Shown here: positions 25,289 through 32,542 of the stretch, one piece after another
Numbering within the stretch: position 1 is the stretch's first letter
Layout: every line of letters starts with the position of its first letter
Assembly: GCA_002372325.1 (NCBI GenBank)
Contig: DFFT01000123.1
Location: forward strand, 1-32,594
DNA: 32,594 bases
Direction of reading: 5' to 3'
Source: Succinivibrionaceae bacterium UBA3769
Lineage (GTDB): Bacteria > Pseudomonadota > Gammaproteobacteria > Enterobacterales > Succinivibrionaceae
Program-made: the position numbers and the translations under genes
Notes under the pieces: generated by a model
The model's input: the letters and a program-made list of their open reading frames with translations, nothing else
Databases searched by the model: none
What the model was told of the DNA's origin: nothing

Positions 25289-26023
25289 ATGCATTTTATA
25301 AGCAGCGACACAAATGTCTGGATTGATTTTGTTACGATCCAAAAAACGGAAATACCCTTCCGGCTGCCATATACCTATATTATGAGCTGTGATGCGGTCA
25401 ATGAAGAGCTGTTATCGCCTCCCGGTCTTGGACAGCAATTAACTTCTTACGGTCTTGTCCCCGTTGAAATTACCGAGGAAGAATTCTTTCTTGCAGAGGA
25501 ATATGGCTATAACTATAGAAAGCTTTCAGTCCACGACAGAGTTGCATTAGCGATTGCCAAATCCAGAAAGATTACACTTCTGACAGGAGACGGCGCTCTC
25601 AGAAAAGCAGCGCAGTGCGAAGGAGTGTCATTCATGGGAACCCTGGGCATTTTGGATCAGTTATGGGAGCAGCAACTGATAACTGCTGATGAACTGAAAC
25701 TTTGCCTCCAAAGTCTTCTGGACAATAATGGCGGGGCGCGGTTCGTCTGCCTGAAACCGAAATCCTTTCTCGGCTTAAAAAACTCTAGAGTTTCAGGCGA
25801 TATTCAGGATGACATGGAACAACCTGCGGAATTTTCCGACAAATTAAAACATACACCGCCCTTCCTGGCCTTTTGGGTGACAAATCTGAACAAACTTCAT
25901 CAGACCGCAGGTCCGGACGATGCTGGCATAATACGCATACTTAAGGTTGCAGAACCCAGTTTTTCCCCTACCTGCAAAAAGTTTCAGAGTCCATTTTCAG
26001 CCCCGAAAAAAAACAAAATTTGA
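25289..26023 (+). CDS. PIN-domain toxin-like protein with frameshifted C-terminus
   Basis: Residues 1-150 form a PIN-type nuclease domain. Acidic residues sit in SSDTNVWIDF, CDAVNEELL, SVHDRVALAIA and LLTGDGALRKAA, the positions of a metal-dependent ribonuclease site, followed by GTLGILDQL. The protein (244 residues) then continues as sequence unlike the family. In another frame, from about 25735, the DNA encodes AVRLPETEILSRLKKL and a stop at 25796-25798. That is the tail I would expect, giving about 168 residues. A two-base GC expansion in GGGGCGCGG, or loss of one base, explains it. The catalytic part is untouched. Probable partner: the XRE-ImmA/IrrE protein as antitoxin. No toxicity can be read from sequence. 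Confidence 0.82.
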   Translation: MHFISSDTNVWIDFVTIQKTEIPFRLPYTYIMSCDAVNEELLSPPGLGQQLTSYGLVPVEITEEEFFLAEEYGYNYRKLSVHDRVALAIAKSRKITLLTGDGALRKAAQCEGVSFMGTLGILDQLWEQQLITADELKLCLQSLLDNNGGARFVCLKPKSFLGLKNSRVSGDIQDDMEQPAEFSDKLKHTPPFLAFWVTNLNKLHQTAGPDDAGIIRILKVAEPSFSPTCKKFQSPFSAPKKNKI

Positions 26024-26044
26024 CAAAACTAGACCTGAGATCTC

Positions 26045-26063
26045 AAAAACAAGGGAAGCCTTG
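26045..26063 (-). terminator. Terminator of the tRNA-Phe/tRNA-Thr transcript
   Basis: On the minus strand, CAAGG-CTTC-CCTTG is followed by TTTTT. It is 50 bases after the 3' end of tRNA-Thr and converges on the PIN gene. Confidence 0.7.
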
Positions 26064-26113
26064 ATGTTTTGAAGCCTTAAAGACAAGTGGTCGGGAAAAT
26101 TAAGGAGAAGTCT

Positions 26114-26189
26114 TGGTGCCGGCTAACGGATTCGAACTGATGACCAACTGATTACAAATCAGCTGCTCTACCAACTGAGCTAAGCCGGC
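26114..26189 (-). tRNA. tRNA-Thr (anticodon TGT)
   Basis: 76 bases with encoded CCA. The acceptor stem GCCGGCT/AGCCGGC is perfect, the D arm normal, and the anticodon loop TTTGTAA is on stem GCTGA/TCAGT. It is very close to E. coli tRNA-Thr(TGT). The T stem (ATCAG/CCGTT) has a T50-T64 mismatch besides the A52-C62 position. It is co-transcribed with the tRNA-Phe 10 bases upstream. Confidence 0.92.
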
Positions 26190-26199
26190 AATACTGAGA

Positions 26200-26275
<76 letters not shown>

Positions 26276-26293
26276 AACTGGCTACGAGGGTGC

Positions 26294-26322
26294 ATTCTAC
26301 AAGGATTTAGAGATGCTGTCAA
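26294..26322 (-). promoter_or_regulatory. Promoter of tRNA-Phe copy 1 and tRNA-Thr
   Basis: TTGACA (26317-26322), 17 bases, TAGAAT (26294-26299) on the minus strand, about 19 bases before the tRNA. The sequence after the -10 (GCACCCTCG) is G/C-rich, as at stringently controlled promoters. Confidence 0.88.
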
Positions 26323-26478
26323 ATAATTTCGGAAATATTTTTCATTTTCAACTATAGTGATTAAAAAACGAACAGTACAAAATCATAATGCACAGTACAG
26401 CAACGAAAATCAGCCTGACTGCAAGTAATGAGGTTGAAAACAGGAGCAAAAGAAACTTGGGAAGAGAGGTGAATCAGA
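26323..26478. other. Spacer between the two tRNA-Phe genes
   Basis: A/T-rich near the copy 1 promoter, possibly acting as an UP element. I see no gene and no clear terminator for tRNA-Phe copy 2, so it may be co-transcribed with the genes downstream. Confidence 0.4.
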
Positions 26479-26554
<76 letters not shown>

Positions 26555-26564
26555 AACGCGTGCC

Positions 26565-26592
26565 ATTATACTGATTTCCAAACCCATGTCAA
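26565..26592 (-). promoter_or_regulatory. Consensus promoter of tRNA-Phe copy 2
   Basis: TTGACA (26587-26592), exactly 17 bases, TATAAT (26565-26570) on the minus strand: a perfect sigma-70 promoter. A G/C-rich GGCACGCG discriminator follows. Confidence 0.92.
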
Positions 26593-26888
26593 CACATTTA
26601 CGGAATTTTTTTTCATTTTTTTACTGGCCGAAATGCCATGCCCATGAGAGGACAGATCGCTCCAACGCCAGCGACTCTGCTTTATCCTTTATTCGCTGGG
26701 TTTTCCACCCGCGCCTCCCGTCTTTTCCATGTTTGCCCGTCTGTTCTTGCCTGCCCGAATTCCTCAGGCACCGCCGCCTTTTCATCAGCCGCCATTCTCA
26801 CTCTTTATCCACCTTCTCCCCGCCTCTCAGTACCATCATCTTCTCCGTCATAAAACGTGATAACTTTAAAAAAGGGCCCCTTAATTTG
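26593..26888. other. intergenic, pyrimidine-rich on the plus strand
   Basis: No gene is supported. Plus-strand frames here start inside the tRNA promoter region and encode low-complexity sequence. The stretch at 26690-26850 is strongly C/T-rich on the plus strand. Confidence 0.45.
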
Positions 26889-26916
26889 TTGCTTAAACTG
26901 CTGTCATAACTACAAT
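26889..26916 (+). promoter_or_regulatory. Promoter of the MEMO-like gene
   Basis: TTGCTT (26889-26894), 16 bases, TACAAT (26911-26916), 24 bases before the start codon. Confidence 0.5.
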
Positions 26917-26940
26917 TTTATTTATTGCGGAGGCCCGAAA

Positions 26941-27729
26941 ATGACAGCAAACACCAAAACCTACGGCAAAATCAGCATTCCCGCCGGCAAGAACCTCGAT
27001 GAATGGATAACGGAGCTTACCTCCAACTATTACGCAGCGTATGTTACTGAAAAGATCCGGGGCGCCATCATTCCGGATACCCTCTCAGCGGACACCGCCC
27101 CTATGTTTTCGGAGATCTTTTCCCGGCTCAGCCACTCCCCGGATCTTAAAACCGAAAGAGTGGTGCTTCTCTCCGGCCTGCTGAACCTGCCGTCCAGCGG
27201 CTCCCTGTTCTATCCCTGCCATGAAAATGTCATTTTCCAGCGAGTGCTGCCCGCCATGGATCTTCTGGCCCTGCTGCCCGATACTCCGCCCTTTCACGAA
27301 ACCGGCCGGGATAACGAAATGTTCGCTGAAAGGTTCGAGGCGGTGCTCCCTTTTATAGAAAGACTCTTTCCGGATGCTGCGGTGCTTCCCCTCCTGGCGG
27401 ACGGCACCAAGGGCTCAAAAATCAGCAAGGCCCTGAAAAAAATAGACATCCGCAGAAATGATCTGGTGATCTGCGTAACCGCCATGTCCCAGGGACTGAG
27501 CCGCTCCGAAGCCAATAACAAGGATGCCGCCATTATGACCTCGATTCTCGCTCAGGCTGACAATATCTCCCTTGCTGATACCATTAACGCCAATGTGCTT
27601 AATGCCATGACCTGTTATTCATTAAGCCGCAGACTGGTGCCGCATATTTTCAAAAACGACCATATCGGATCCTGCGGATCCTCCCGCATCCGGGTAAACG
27701 GCTACATGGGCACCGGCTATCTCCTGTGA
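26941..27729 (+). CDS. MEMO-like family protein (divergent)
   Basis: This protein of 262 residues resembles the MEMO family (AmmeMemoRadiSam protein B). ERVVLLSGLLNLPSSG fits the strand and loop that usually read LGPSH, RFEAVLPFIERLFPDAAVLPLLAD (about 130-153) is the best match, and NDLVICVTAMSQG replaces the usual SSDFSHxG. The C-terminus is MGTGYLL. The histidines that line the metal site of MEMO proteins are not seen at these positions, so a catalytic role is doubtful. ATG 26941 lies seven bases after GGAGG; a longer frame to 26857 would run through the promoter. No AMMECR1 or radical-SAM partner is adjacent. The assignment is tentative. Confidence 0.6.
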   Translation: MTANTKTYGKISIPAGKNLDEWITELTSNYYAAYVTEKIRGAIIPDTLSADTAPMFSEIFSRLSHSPDLKTERVVLLSGLLNLPSSGSLFYPCHENVIFQRVLPAMDLLALLPDTPPFHETGRDNEMFAERFEAVLPFIERLFPDAAVLPLLADGTKGSKISKALKKIDIRRNDLVICVTAMSQGLSRSEANNKDAAIMTSILAQADNISLADTINANVLNAMTCYSLSRRLVPHIFKNDHIGSCGSSRIRVNGYMGTGYLL

Positions 27730-27797
27730 TGCCGTCTCATCCGAAATGATGATGTGATATGACGTGACACAATTTTTTACAAACAATACACGATAAT

Positions 27798-27826
27798 TTG
27801 CTTTATTGTCTTTACTGCTTTAGAAT
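27798..27826 (+). promoter_or_regulatory. Promoter of the hfq-like gene
   Basis: TTGCTT (27798-27803), 17 bases, TAGAAT (27821-27826). It leaves a leader of about 110 bases. Confidence 0.5.
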
Positions 27827-27944
27827 TCCAAAGAAAGTTTACAGGCCTTTGCAATAAAGCAGGACGTTTTACCGGGTAACTGCTTTCCCGGTGCCGGTTT
27901 TAATGTGCAATTGCCATGGAATAAAGACAGCAAAAGAAGAAAAC

Positions 27945-28289
27945 ATGACAGATAATGCTAATTACACCTCTCTGGGACAGGCTTTTTCGCTGGGAAACGG
28001 CCAGGAATCAGCGCTGAACTGGCTCAGGGAAAAAAAGATCCCCGTGGCAGTTTTTCTCATCAGCGGCATCAAGCTTGAAGGCGTAATCACCTCCCACGAT
28101 CAGTACAGCCTGCTTCTTACCGATGCCCGGGGTATCCAGCAGCTCATCTACAAGGCAAAAATTTCCACCATCACCCAGGTCACTGCTCCCAAACCCCGGA
28201 GCGGGAGACCATTCCCCAGATCCGGCGGCAGACCGAGCTCTCCGGATCAGAACGCTTCTGAGGCCCGGAGACCGCCGCAGGCCAGCTGA
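27945..28289 (+). CDS. hfq: Hfq-like RNA chaperone (divergent)
   Basis: This Sm-fold protein has 114 residues. Sm1 is IPVAVFLISGIKLEGVITSHDQYSLLL (about 32-58), Sm2 is QLIYKAKISTITQ (about 66-78), and a basic, disordered tail (PKPRSGRPFPRSGGRPSS) ends it. Compared with E. coli Hfq, the YKHAI motif reads YKAKI, SFDQF reads SHDQY, and the N-terminus carries an insertion (SLGNGQES). The rim basic patch is partly kept (LREKK). Hfq pairs small RNAs with mRNAs; this copy may differ in proximal-face RNA binding. It is not next to miaA or hflX as usual. ATG 27945 has only a weak AAGAAG upstream. Its 3' end overlaps the convergent HAD gene by 43 bases. Confidence 0.8.
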   Translation: MTDNANYTSLGQAFSLGNGQESALNWLREKKIPVAVFLISGIKLEGVITSHDQYSLLLTDARGIQQLIYKAKISTITQVTAPKPRSGRPFPRSGGRPSSPDQNASEARRPPQAS

Positions 28290-28972
28290 CCGGATCCGGC
28301 CGGAGACGAATTTAACACCGTTGCCGGCTTTCCGGAAATCATCCGCACCGTAATGAAATTGCCGCTGACCCCAGCGGCGATTCCAATAGGACTGTCCTCA
28401 AAAACCGCGCATTCCTCCGGAACCGCTCCGATCCTTTCCGCCGCCAAGAGGAAGGTTTCCGGATCCGGTTTCGGCTTTACTATATCCGCCTCCGACACGA
28501 TCTCTCCGATATAATCCTTAAGAATCGTTTCCGCAATTATGGTCTCCGCATTCTGCCTTTGGGTTCCCGTGCCCACCGCCATGGGAATGCCCCGCTCCTT
28601 AAGATGCCTGAGCACCGCCATCATAGCCGGAAAAACTCTGATTTCATGAATGCGGCGGCGGTAATTGCGGGTTTTAACGGAAGCCAGGGTTAAGGGATCG
28701 GGAAGAAGATCTTCTCTTCCGGAACTAAGCATTTCCGCGACAATGCGAGAAGGGATGCCGCCGTGATTCATGAGCCAGGCGGGGGACACATTAATGCCGT
28801 AGGGAGCCATAGTTTCCTGCCAGGCGGCAATATGAAGGGGCATGGAATCCACCAAAGTGCCGTCCAGATCAAAAACCGCCCCGCGGATCCCGTTAAGGAG
28901 CTCCATGCTAAAAGGCTTTTCTTCCGGCAGCTTTTTACCTTCCGCCCTGATGTCTCCGTTCTCTCTTTTCAT
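28247..28972 (-). CDS. HAD-family sugar phosphatase, YqaB-like
   Basis: This is a HAD subfamily IA hydrolase of 241 residues. Motif I VFDLDGTLVDSMPLH, motif II AVGTGTQRQNAE, motif III VKPKPDPETFLLAAERIGA, motif IV VFEDSPIGIAAG. The GTGT and PDTFLL-like segments resemble E. coli YqaB (fructose-1-phosphate phosphatase) and beta-phosphoglucomutases. The substrate cannot be fixed. I chose ATG 28972 after GGAGG; the open frame continues far upstream but is antisense to the flavoprotein gene. The last 29 residues are serine/glycine/alanine-rich and are encoded partly antisense to the hfq-like gene. Confidence 0.88.
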   Translation of the reverse strand: MKRENGDIRAEGKKLPEEKPFSMELLNGIRGAVFDLDGTLVDSMPLHIAAWQETMAPYGINVSPAWLMNHGGIPSRIVAEMLSSGREDLLPDPLTLASVKTRNYRRRIHEIRVFPAMMAVLRHLKERGIPMAVGTGTQRQNAETIIAETILKDYIGEIVSEADIVKPKPDPETFLLAAERIGAVPEECAVFEDSPIGIAAGVSGNFITVRMISGKPATVLNSSPAGSGQLACGGLRASEAF

Positions 28973-28990
28973 ATCTTCCTCCGGCCGGGG

Positions 28991-29029
28991 ATTATAGCAA
29001 ATGACGCCGTATCTGACATTTTGTATAAT
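28991..29029. promoter_or_regulatory. Overlapping divergent promoters
   Basis: Plus strand: ATGACG (29001-29006), 17 bases, TATAAT (29024-29029), serving the flavoprotein gene. Minus strand: ATGTCA (29014-29019), 17 bases, TATAAT (28991-28996), serving the HAD gene. The two overlap by 19 bases, so RNA polymerase can occupy only one at a time. Confidence 0.6.
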
Positions 29030-29053
29030 TCGGTCAAAAGCCGGGAGCATGCC

Positions 29054-30523
29054 ATGAAGGAAATACGAGTACAAACAGCAGTAATCGGCGCCGGAAGCGC
29101 CGGACTCAAGGCCTATGAGGGAGCGCGGAAGCAAGGGGTCTCCGCTGTTATTATCGACCCGGAATTCAAGCTGCCGGAAATGCTGAAATCCGGATACCTG
29201 CCCCTCAGCATTCTCCGGGCGATTATTGAGGAACGGGCCTCCTCGGTGCTGCAGGATGACGCTCCCATCACCATGTACGGCATGGATCATTCCATAAGAC
29301 AGAAGTTTTCCGCTATCTTGCAGGATCTCCGGGAAAGACGCCGGAGCTGCAGCGAAAAGTACATGAAGAGCTTTCCGGCCGTTCCCGAACAGGATCGCAT
29401 CTACGGCCATGCCGTTTTTGAGGACAGCCGGCATCTTACGGTGCCCGAGGCGGACTGCAGAATCACCGCAGACACCGTTGTCATCGCTACCGGATCCCGC
29501 CCTTACATTCCCTCGTATATCCAGAATGCCGGGAAACGGGCCATAACCGCCGCCGAGCTTTTTGAGCTTCCCGCCCTCCCGAAATCCATTGCCATCCTGG
29601 GCACCGGCAGCACCGCGCTGGAGCTGGGGCAGTGCCTCACCAGACTGGGGGTGAAAACCGTGATTTTCGGGCAGCGGCATCTCTGGCATTTTTCCGATAT
29701 CAAAATCGCGGAAATCGCCGAAAAATGCATTGATAAAAGCGTTGTCATGTTTATGAACAGCGAAATCACCGAAATCTCCGCGAATGACAGCGGAGTCACC
29801 ATTTACTATCTGGAAAAGTCCGGCAAGGAGGGCTATCTCCGGACAGAGTATATTCTGGCCGCCGCCGGCAGGATCCCGAACTTCTCCCGCCTCCGTATTG
29901 AAAACGCCGGCCTTGCGCCGAGTTCCTTCGGAACCATTCCGGCGGATCCGGATACCCGTGAGACCAGAGTGCCCAATATCTTTGCCGCGGGATCAGTGGC
30001 CGCCCTGAATAACCCCCTGGAGAGATCTCTTAAGGATGGCTACATGGCCGGCAAAAACGCCGCGCTGTATCCGGGAGAGCTTCAAAAGTCCCCGTGGCTG
30101 CCCCTGACAATCTCCTTCACCGCCCCGAATTTTGCCATTGCGGGACGCAAGGAGGAAGAGCTCCGCCGCTGTCATGACGCCGAACCCTATATTATCGGCG
30201 AAGCTTCCTTTCAGGAATCCCACTGGGCGGAGATCCATCTCGAAACCGAGGGCATGATCCATCTCTACTTTTCTCTCAGAACCAAAAAGCTCCTGGGAGC
30301 GGAGCTGGCTTTGCCCATGGGGGACACCATCGCCCAGTTTCTGGCCTTCGCCATCGCTCTGGAAAAGACCCTGCCGGAGCTTTTGAACTTCTCCTTCTAC
30401 AAGCCCACCCCGCTGGAAATCGTGCAGCTGGCCATCAGGAATGCCAGCATCAGGTTCCGGGAGCTTGAGACCGATCAGAAGGCCCAGCTTAACAGACATG
30501 CTAAAACGGCAATAACCCAATGA
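29054..30523 (+). CDS. Lipoamide dehydrogenase-fold flavoprotein lacking redox cysteines
   Basis: This protein of 489 residues follows the pyridine nucleotide-disulfide oxidoreductase plan. The FAD site is VIGAGSAGLKAYEGARKQG (about 9-27), then TVVIATGSRPYIPS (about 143-156), the NAD site IAILGTGSTALELGQCLTRLG (about 177-197), and RETRVPNIFAAGSVA for flavin binding. The C-terminal interface domain is present. Where the family has two cysteines (CxxxxC near residue 40), this reads MLKSGY in LPEMLKSGYLPLSIL. Where it has the catalytic H, FYHP or HPT, it reads FYKPTPLE. Disulfide chemistry is therefore unlikely. It may act as a simple NAD(P)H oxidase or diaphorase, or not as an enzyme. ATG 29054 follows GGGAG. 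Confidence 0.85.
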   Translation: MKEIRVQTAVIGAGSAGLKAYEGARKQGVSAVIIDPEFKLPEMLKSGYLPLSILRAIIEERASSVLQDDAPITMYGMDHSIRQKFSAILQDLRERRRSCSEKYMKSFPAVPEQDRIYGHAVFEDSRHLTVPEADCRITADTVVIATGSRPYIPSYIQNAGKRAITAAELFELPALPKSIAILGTGSTALELGQCLTRLGVKTVIFGQRHLWHFSDIKIAEIAEKCIDKSVVMFMNSEITEISANDSGVTIYYLEKSGKEGYLRTEYILAAAGRIPNFSRLRIENAGLAPSSFGTIPADPDTRETRVPNIFAAGSVAALNNPLERSLKDGYMAGKNAALYPGELQKSPWLPLTISFTAPNFAIAGRKEEELRRCHDAEPYIIGEASFQESHWAEIHLETEGMIHLYFSLRTKKLLGAELALPMGDTIAQFLAFAIALEKTLPELLNFSFYKPTPLEIVQLAIRNASIRFRELETDQKAQLNRHAKTAITQ

Positions 30524-30577
30524 CAGCTATAACCCAATAACAGCAGCACTGGCAGCTCCTTTCAGGGTTAGCTGTCA
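30521..30577. repeat. Inverted repeat between the flavoprotein gene and rdgB
   Basis: TGACAGCTATAACCC (30521-30535) and GGGTTAGCTGTCA (30565-30577) pair with two bulged bases. The first arm begins at the flavoprotein stop codon. No T tract follows, so it may be an mRNA-stabilising or rho-dependent element. Confidence 0.5.
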
Positions 30578-30613
30578 AAGAACAACCTCAAATCACCCCA
30601 AGGAGATAATGCA

Positions 30614-31222
30614 ATGTTTTCAAAAATTGTCCTGGCCACCAGAAATCCCGGCAAGGTCAGAGAATTTCAAAAGCTTTTTGACGGCTTCCCGGTAACCGTG
30701 GTGCCCGAAAGCGATTTTAACGTGGCCTCTCCCGTTGAAACCGGCACCACCTTTGTGGAAAATGCCATTATCAAGGCCCGGAACGCCGCCAGACACACCG
30801 GCCTCCCGGCTCTGGCCGACGATTCCGGGATTGCCGTGGACTGCCTGAACGGCCAGCCCGGAATTTACTCCTCCCGCTATGCCGGAGAAAACGCCACCGA
30901 TGAGGCAAATCTGGACAAGCTCCTCAGGGAAGTCTCCCGGTTTCCGGAACAGGAAAGAACCGCCCGCTACTGGTGCATTCTGGCCTTCATGAGACACGCC
31001 GAGGATCCCACCCCCGTGATCTGCCAGGCCTGTTGGAAGGGCCGCATCATTTTAGAGAAGCGGGGCCAGAACGGCTTCGGATATGATCCCTCGTTTTTGA
31101 TTCCGGTGCTGGGACAGACCGCCGCCGAGCTGGATCCGGAGGTTAAAAACCGCCTGAGTCACCGGGGACAGGCTCTCGCCAAGCTACGAGAGGCTCTCCG
31201 GGAAATCTGCGCCGGAGAATAG
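30614..31222 (+). CDS. rdgB: XTP/dITP diphosphatase RdgB
   Basis: This HAM1-family pyrophosphatase of 202 residues removes deoxyinosine, inosine and xanthosine triphosphates from the nucleotide pool. Family motifs: KIVLATRNPGKVREFQKLF (substrate phosphate loop, about 4-22), FVENAIIKARNAA, LADDSGIAVDCLNGQPGIYS (about 66-85), GFGYDPSFLIP and the final SHRGQALAKL. The length is as usual. ATG 30614 lies after AAGGAGA. It is followed 5 bases later by hemW, the same pair as in E. coli. Confidence 0.97.
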   Translation: MFSKIVLATRNPGKVREFQKLFDGFPVTVVPESDFNVASPVETGTTFVENAIIKARNAARHTGLPALADDSGIAVDCLNGQPGIYSSRYAGENATDEANLDKLLREVSRFPEQERTARYWCILAFMRHAEDPTPVICQACWKGRIILEKRGQNGFGYDPSFLIPVLGQTAAELDPEVKNRLSHRGQALAKLREALREICAGE

Positions 31223-31227
31223 CAGGC

Positions 31228-32388
31228 ATGGCCCGCATTCCGGATCCGCCTCTGGGACTTTATATTCACCTTCCCTGGTGTATCAGAAAGTGTCCCTACT
31301 GCGACTTTAACTCCTATGGAATCACCGGGGATGCCAGGGCCCGGCAAAGCTATTTCGCCGCCTATACGGATGCCCTGCTCCGGGAGCTTCAGGAAGAAGC
31401 CAAAGCCGCCGGGGAAAGGCCTCTTATCAGCATTTACCTGGGGGGCGGCACTCCCTCCCTGTTTCCGCCGGCGGAAATCCACAGGCTGCTCCGGGGGGTA
31501 AAAAGCCTTCTTGACACCGCCCCGGACTGCGAAGTCAGCATGGAAGCCAATCCCGGCACTGTAACCCCGGAAAGCCTTCTGGGCTACCGGGAGGCCGGGG
31601 TAAACCGTCTCAGTCTGGGCATTCAGAGCCTTGATGACGTTTTTCTCAGAAGGCTCTCCCGCATTCACAGCCGGGACGAGGCCCTCCGGGCCATAGAAGC
31701 AGCCGGAAAAGTATTCCGAAATTACAATCTGGATCTCATGCATTCCCTGCCGGGGCAGGACACGGCAGCGGCGCTCAGCGACCTTGCCGCCGCCCTGGCG
31801 TTTCATCCCCCGCATCTCTCCTGGTACCAGCTGACCCCGGAGGAGGACACCCCCTTCGGCCGGAATCCCCCGGAACTCCCGGACGAGGAAACCACGGAAG
31901 AGATCTGTCTTCAGGGGTTTCAGCTTTTGGCAGAGGCCGGGTACACCCATTACGAGGTCAGCGCCTTCACCCGGGATCGCCCCTGCATTCACAACAGAAA
32001 CTACTGGAAATTCGGCGATTATCTGGCCCTGGGAGCCGGCGCTCACAGCAAGATCACCTTATCAGGAAAAATTATCAGAAAATCCCGGCAGTCCCGCCCC
32101 GGGGACTATATAAAGGCCGTTACGGAAACGCCGGAGGCTGCCATCCGGGAAACCCGCATAGTAGCCCCGGAGGATCTTCTTTTTGAATATCTCCTGAACC
32201 GCCTCCGGCTTTTTGAGGACATTACCAGACAGGAATTCGAGGACGCCACAGGACTCAGCTTTCAGAATCTCCGGGAAAGACTCCGGCCCTTCCATAAGGA
32301 GGGCCTTATCGCCGAAAGTGAGGATGCCCTCGCCCTGACCTCCCGGGGCGCCCTCTTTGTGAATCGCATTCTGGAGGATTTTCTGTAA
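31228..32388 (+). CDS. hemW: Radical SAM heme chaperone HemW
   Basis: This is a radical SAM protein of 386 residues. The iron-sulfur cluster motif is CIRKCPYCDF (C17, C21 and C24 approximately), SAM-binding glycines are in IYLGGGTPSLF, and EANPGTV and GVNRLSLGIQSLDD follow. The HemW C-terminal domain starts near LGAGAHS and includes FEYLLNRLRLFEDI. The CxxxCxxC followed by F rather than a further cysteine fits HemW, which binds heme and is no longer considered a coproporphyrinogen oxidase. It is co-transcribed with rdgB. Confidence 0.93.
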   Translation: MARIPDPPLGLYIHLPWCIRKCPYCDFNSYGITGDARARQSYFAAYTDALLRELQEEAKAAGERPLISIYLGGGTPSLFPPAEIHRLLRGVKSLLDTAPDCEVSMEANPGTVTPESLLGYREAGVNRLSLGIQSLDDVFLRRLSRIHSRDEALRAIEAAGKVFRNYNLDLMHSLPGQDTAAALSDLAAALAFHPPHLSWYQLTPEEDTPFGRNPPELPDEETTEEICLQGFQLLAEAGYTHYEVSAFTRDRPCIHNRNYWKFGDYLALGAGAHSKITLSGKIIRKSRQSRPGDYIKAVTETPEAAIRETRIVAPEDLLFEYLLNRLRLFEDITRQEFEDATGLSFQNLRERLRPFHKEGLIAESEDALALTSRGALFVNRILEDFL

Positions 32389-32488
32389 CCGGAATTTTCG
32401 GCAGCAGAGATTTCCCATAACAGAGCAGAAGAGCCCCTGCGGACTTCTCATCATCATTCTCCGCCTCATCTCATCCCCATCCTCCAAT

Positions 32489-32516
32489 AAAAAAGGGCAT
32501 GGCCAAAACCATACCC
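32489..32516 (-). terminator. Terminator of the SEC-C gene
   Basis: On the minus strand, GGGTATGG-TTTTGG-CCATGCCC is followed by TTTTTT. It is 26 bases after the stop and may also slow hemW transcription from the other side. Confidence 0.8.
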
Positions 32517-32542
32517 TCTTTATACTCTGCTTCAGCTATCGG

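Noticed and set aside
26586..26909. Short plus-strand frames before the MEMO-like gene
   Set aside because: Pyrimidine-rich low-complexity sequence, starting within the tRNA promoter, with no ribosome binding site.
28763..29053. N-terminal extension of the flavoprotein frame
   Set aside because: It is antisense to the HAD gene and runs through both promoters; the FAD motif starts right after ATG 29054.
28973..29689. Upstream extension of the HAD frame
   Set aside because: It is antisense to the flavoprotein; motif I lies shortly after ATG 28972, which has a good GGAGG.
31159..32046. 295-codon frame opposite hemW
   Set aside because: A shadow of hemW with no recognisable domain or start signal.
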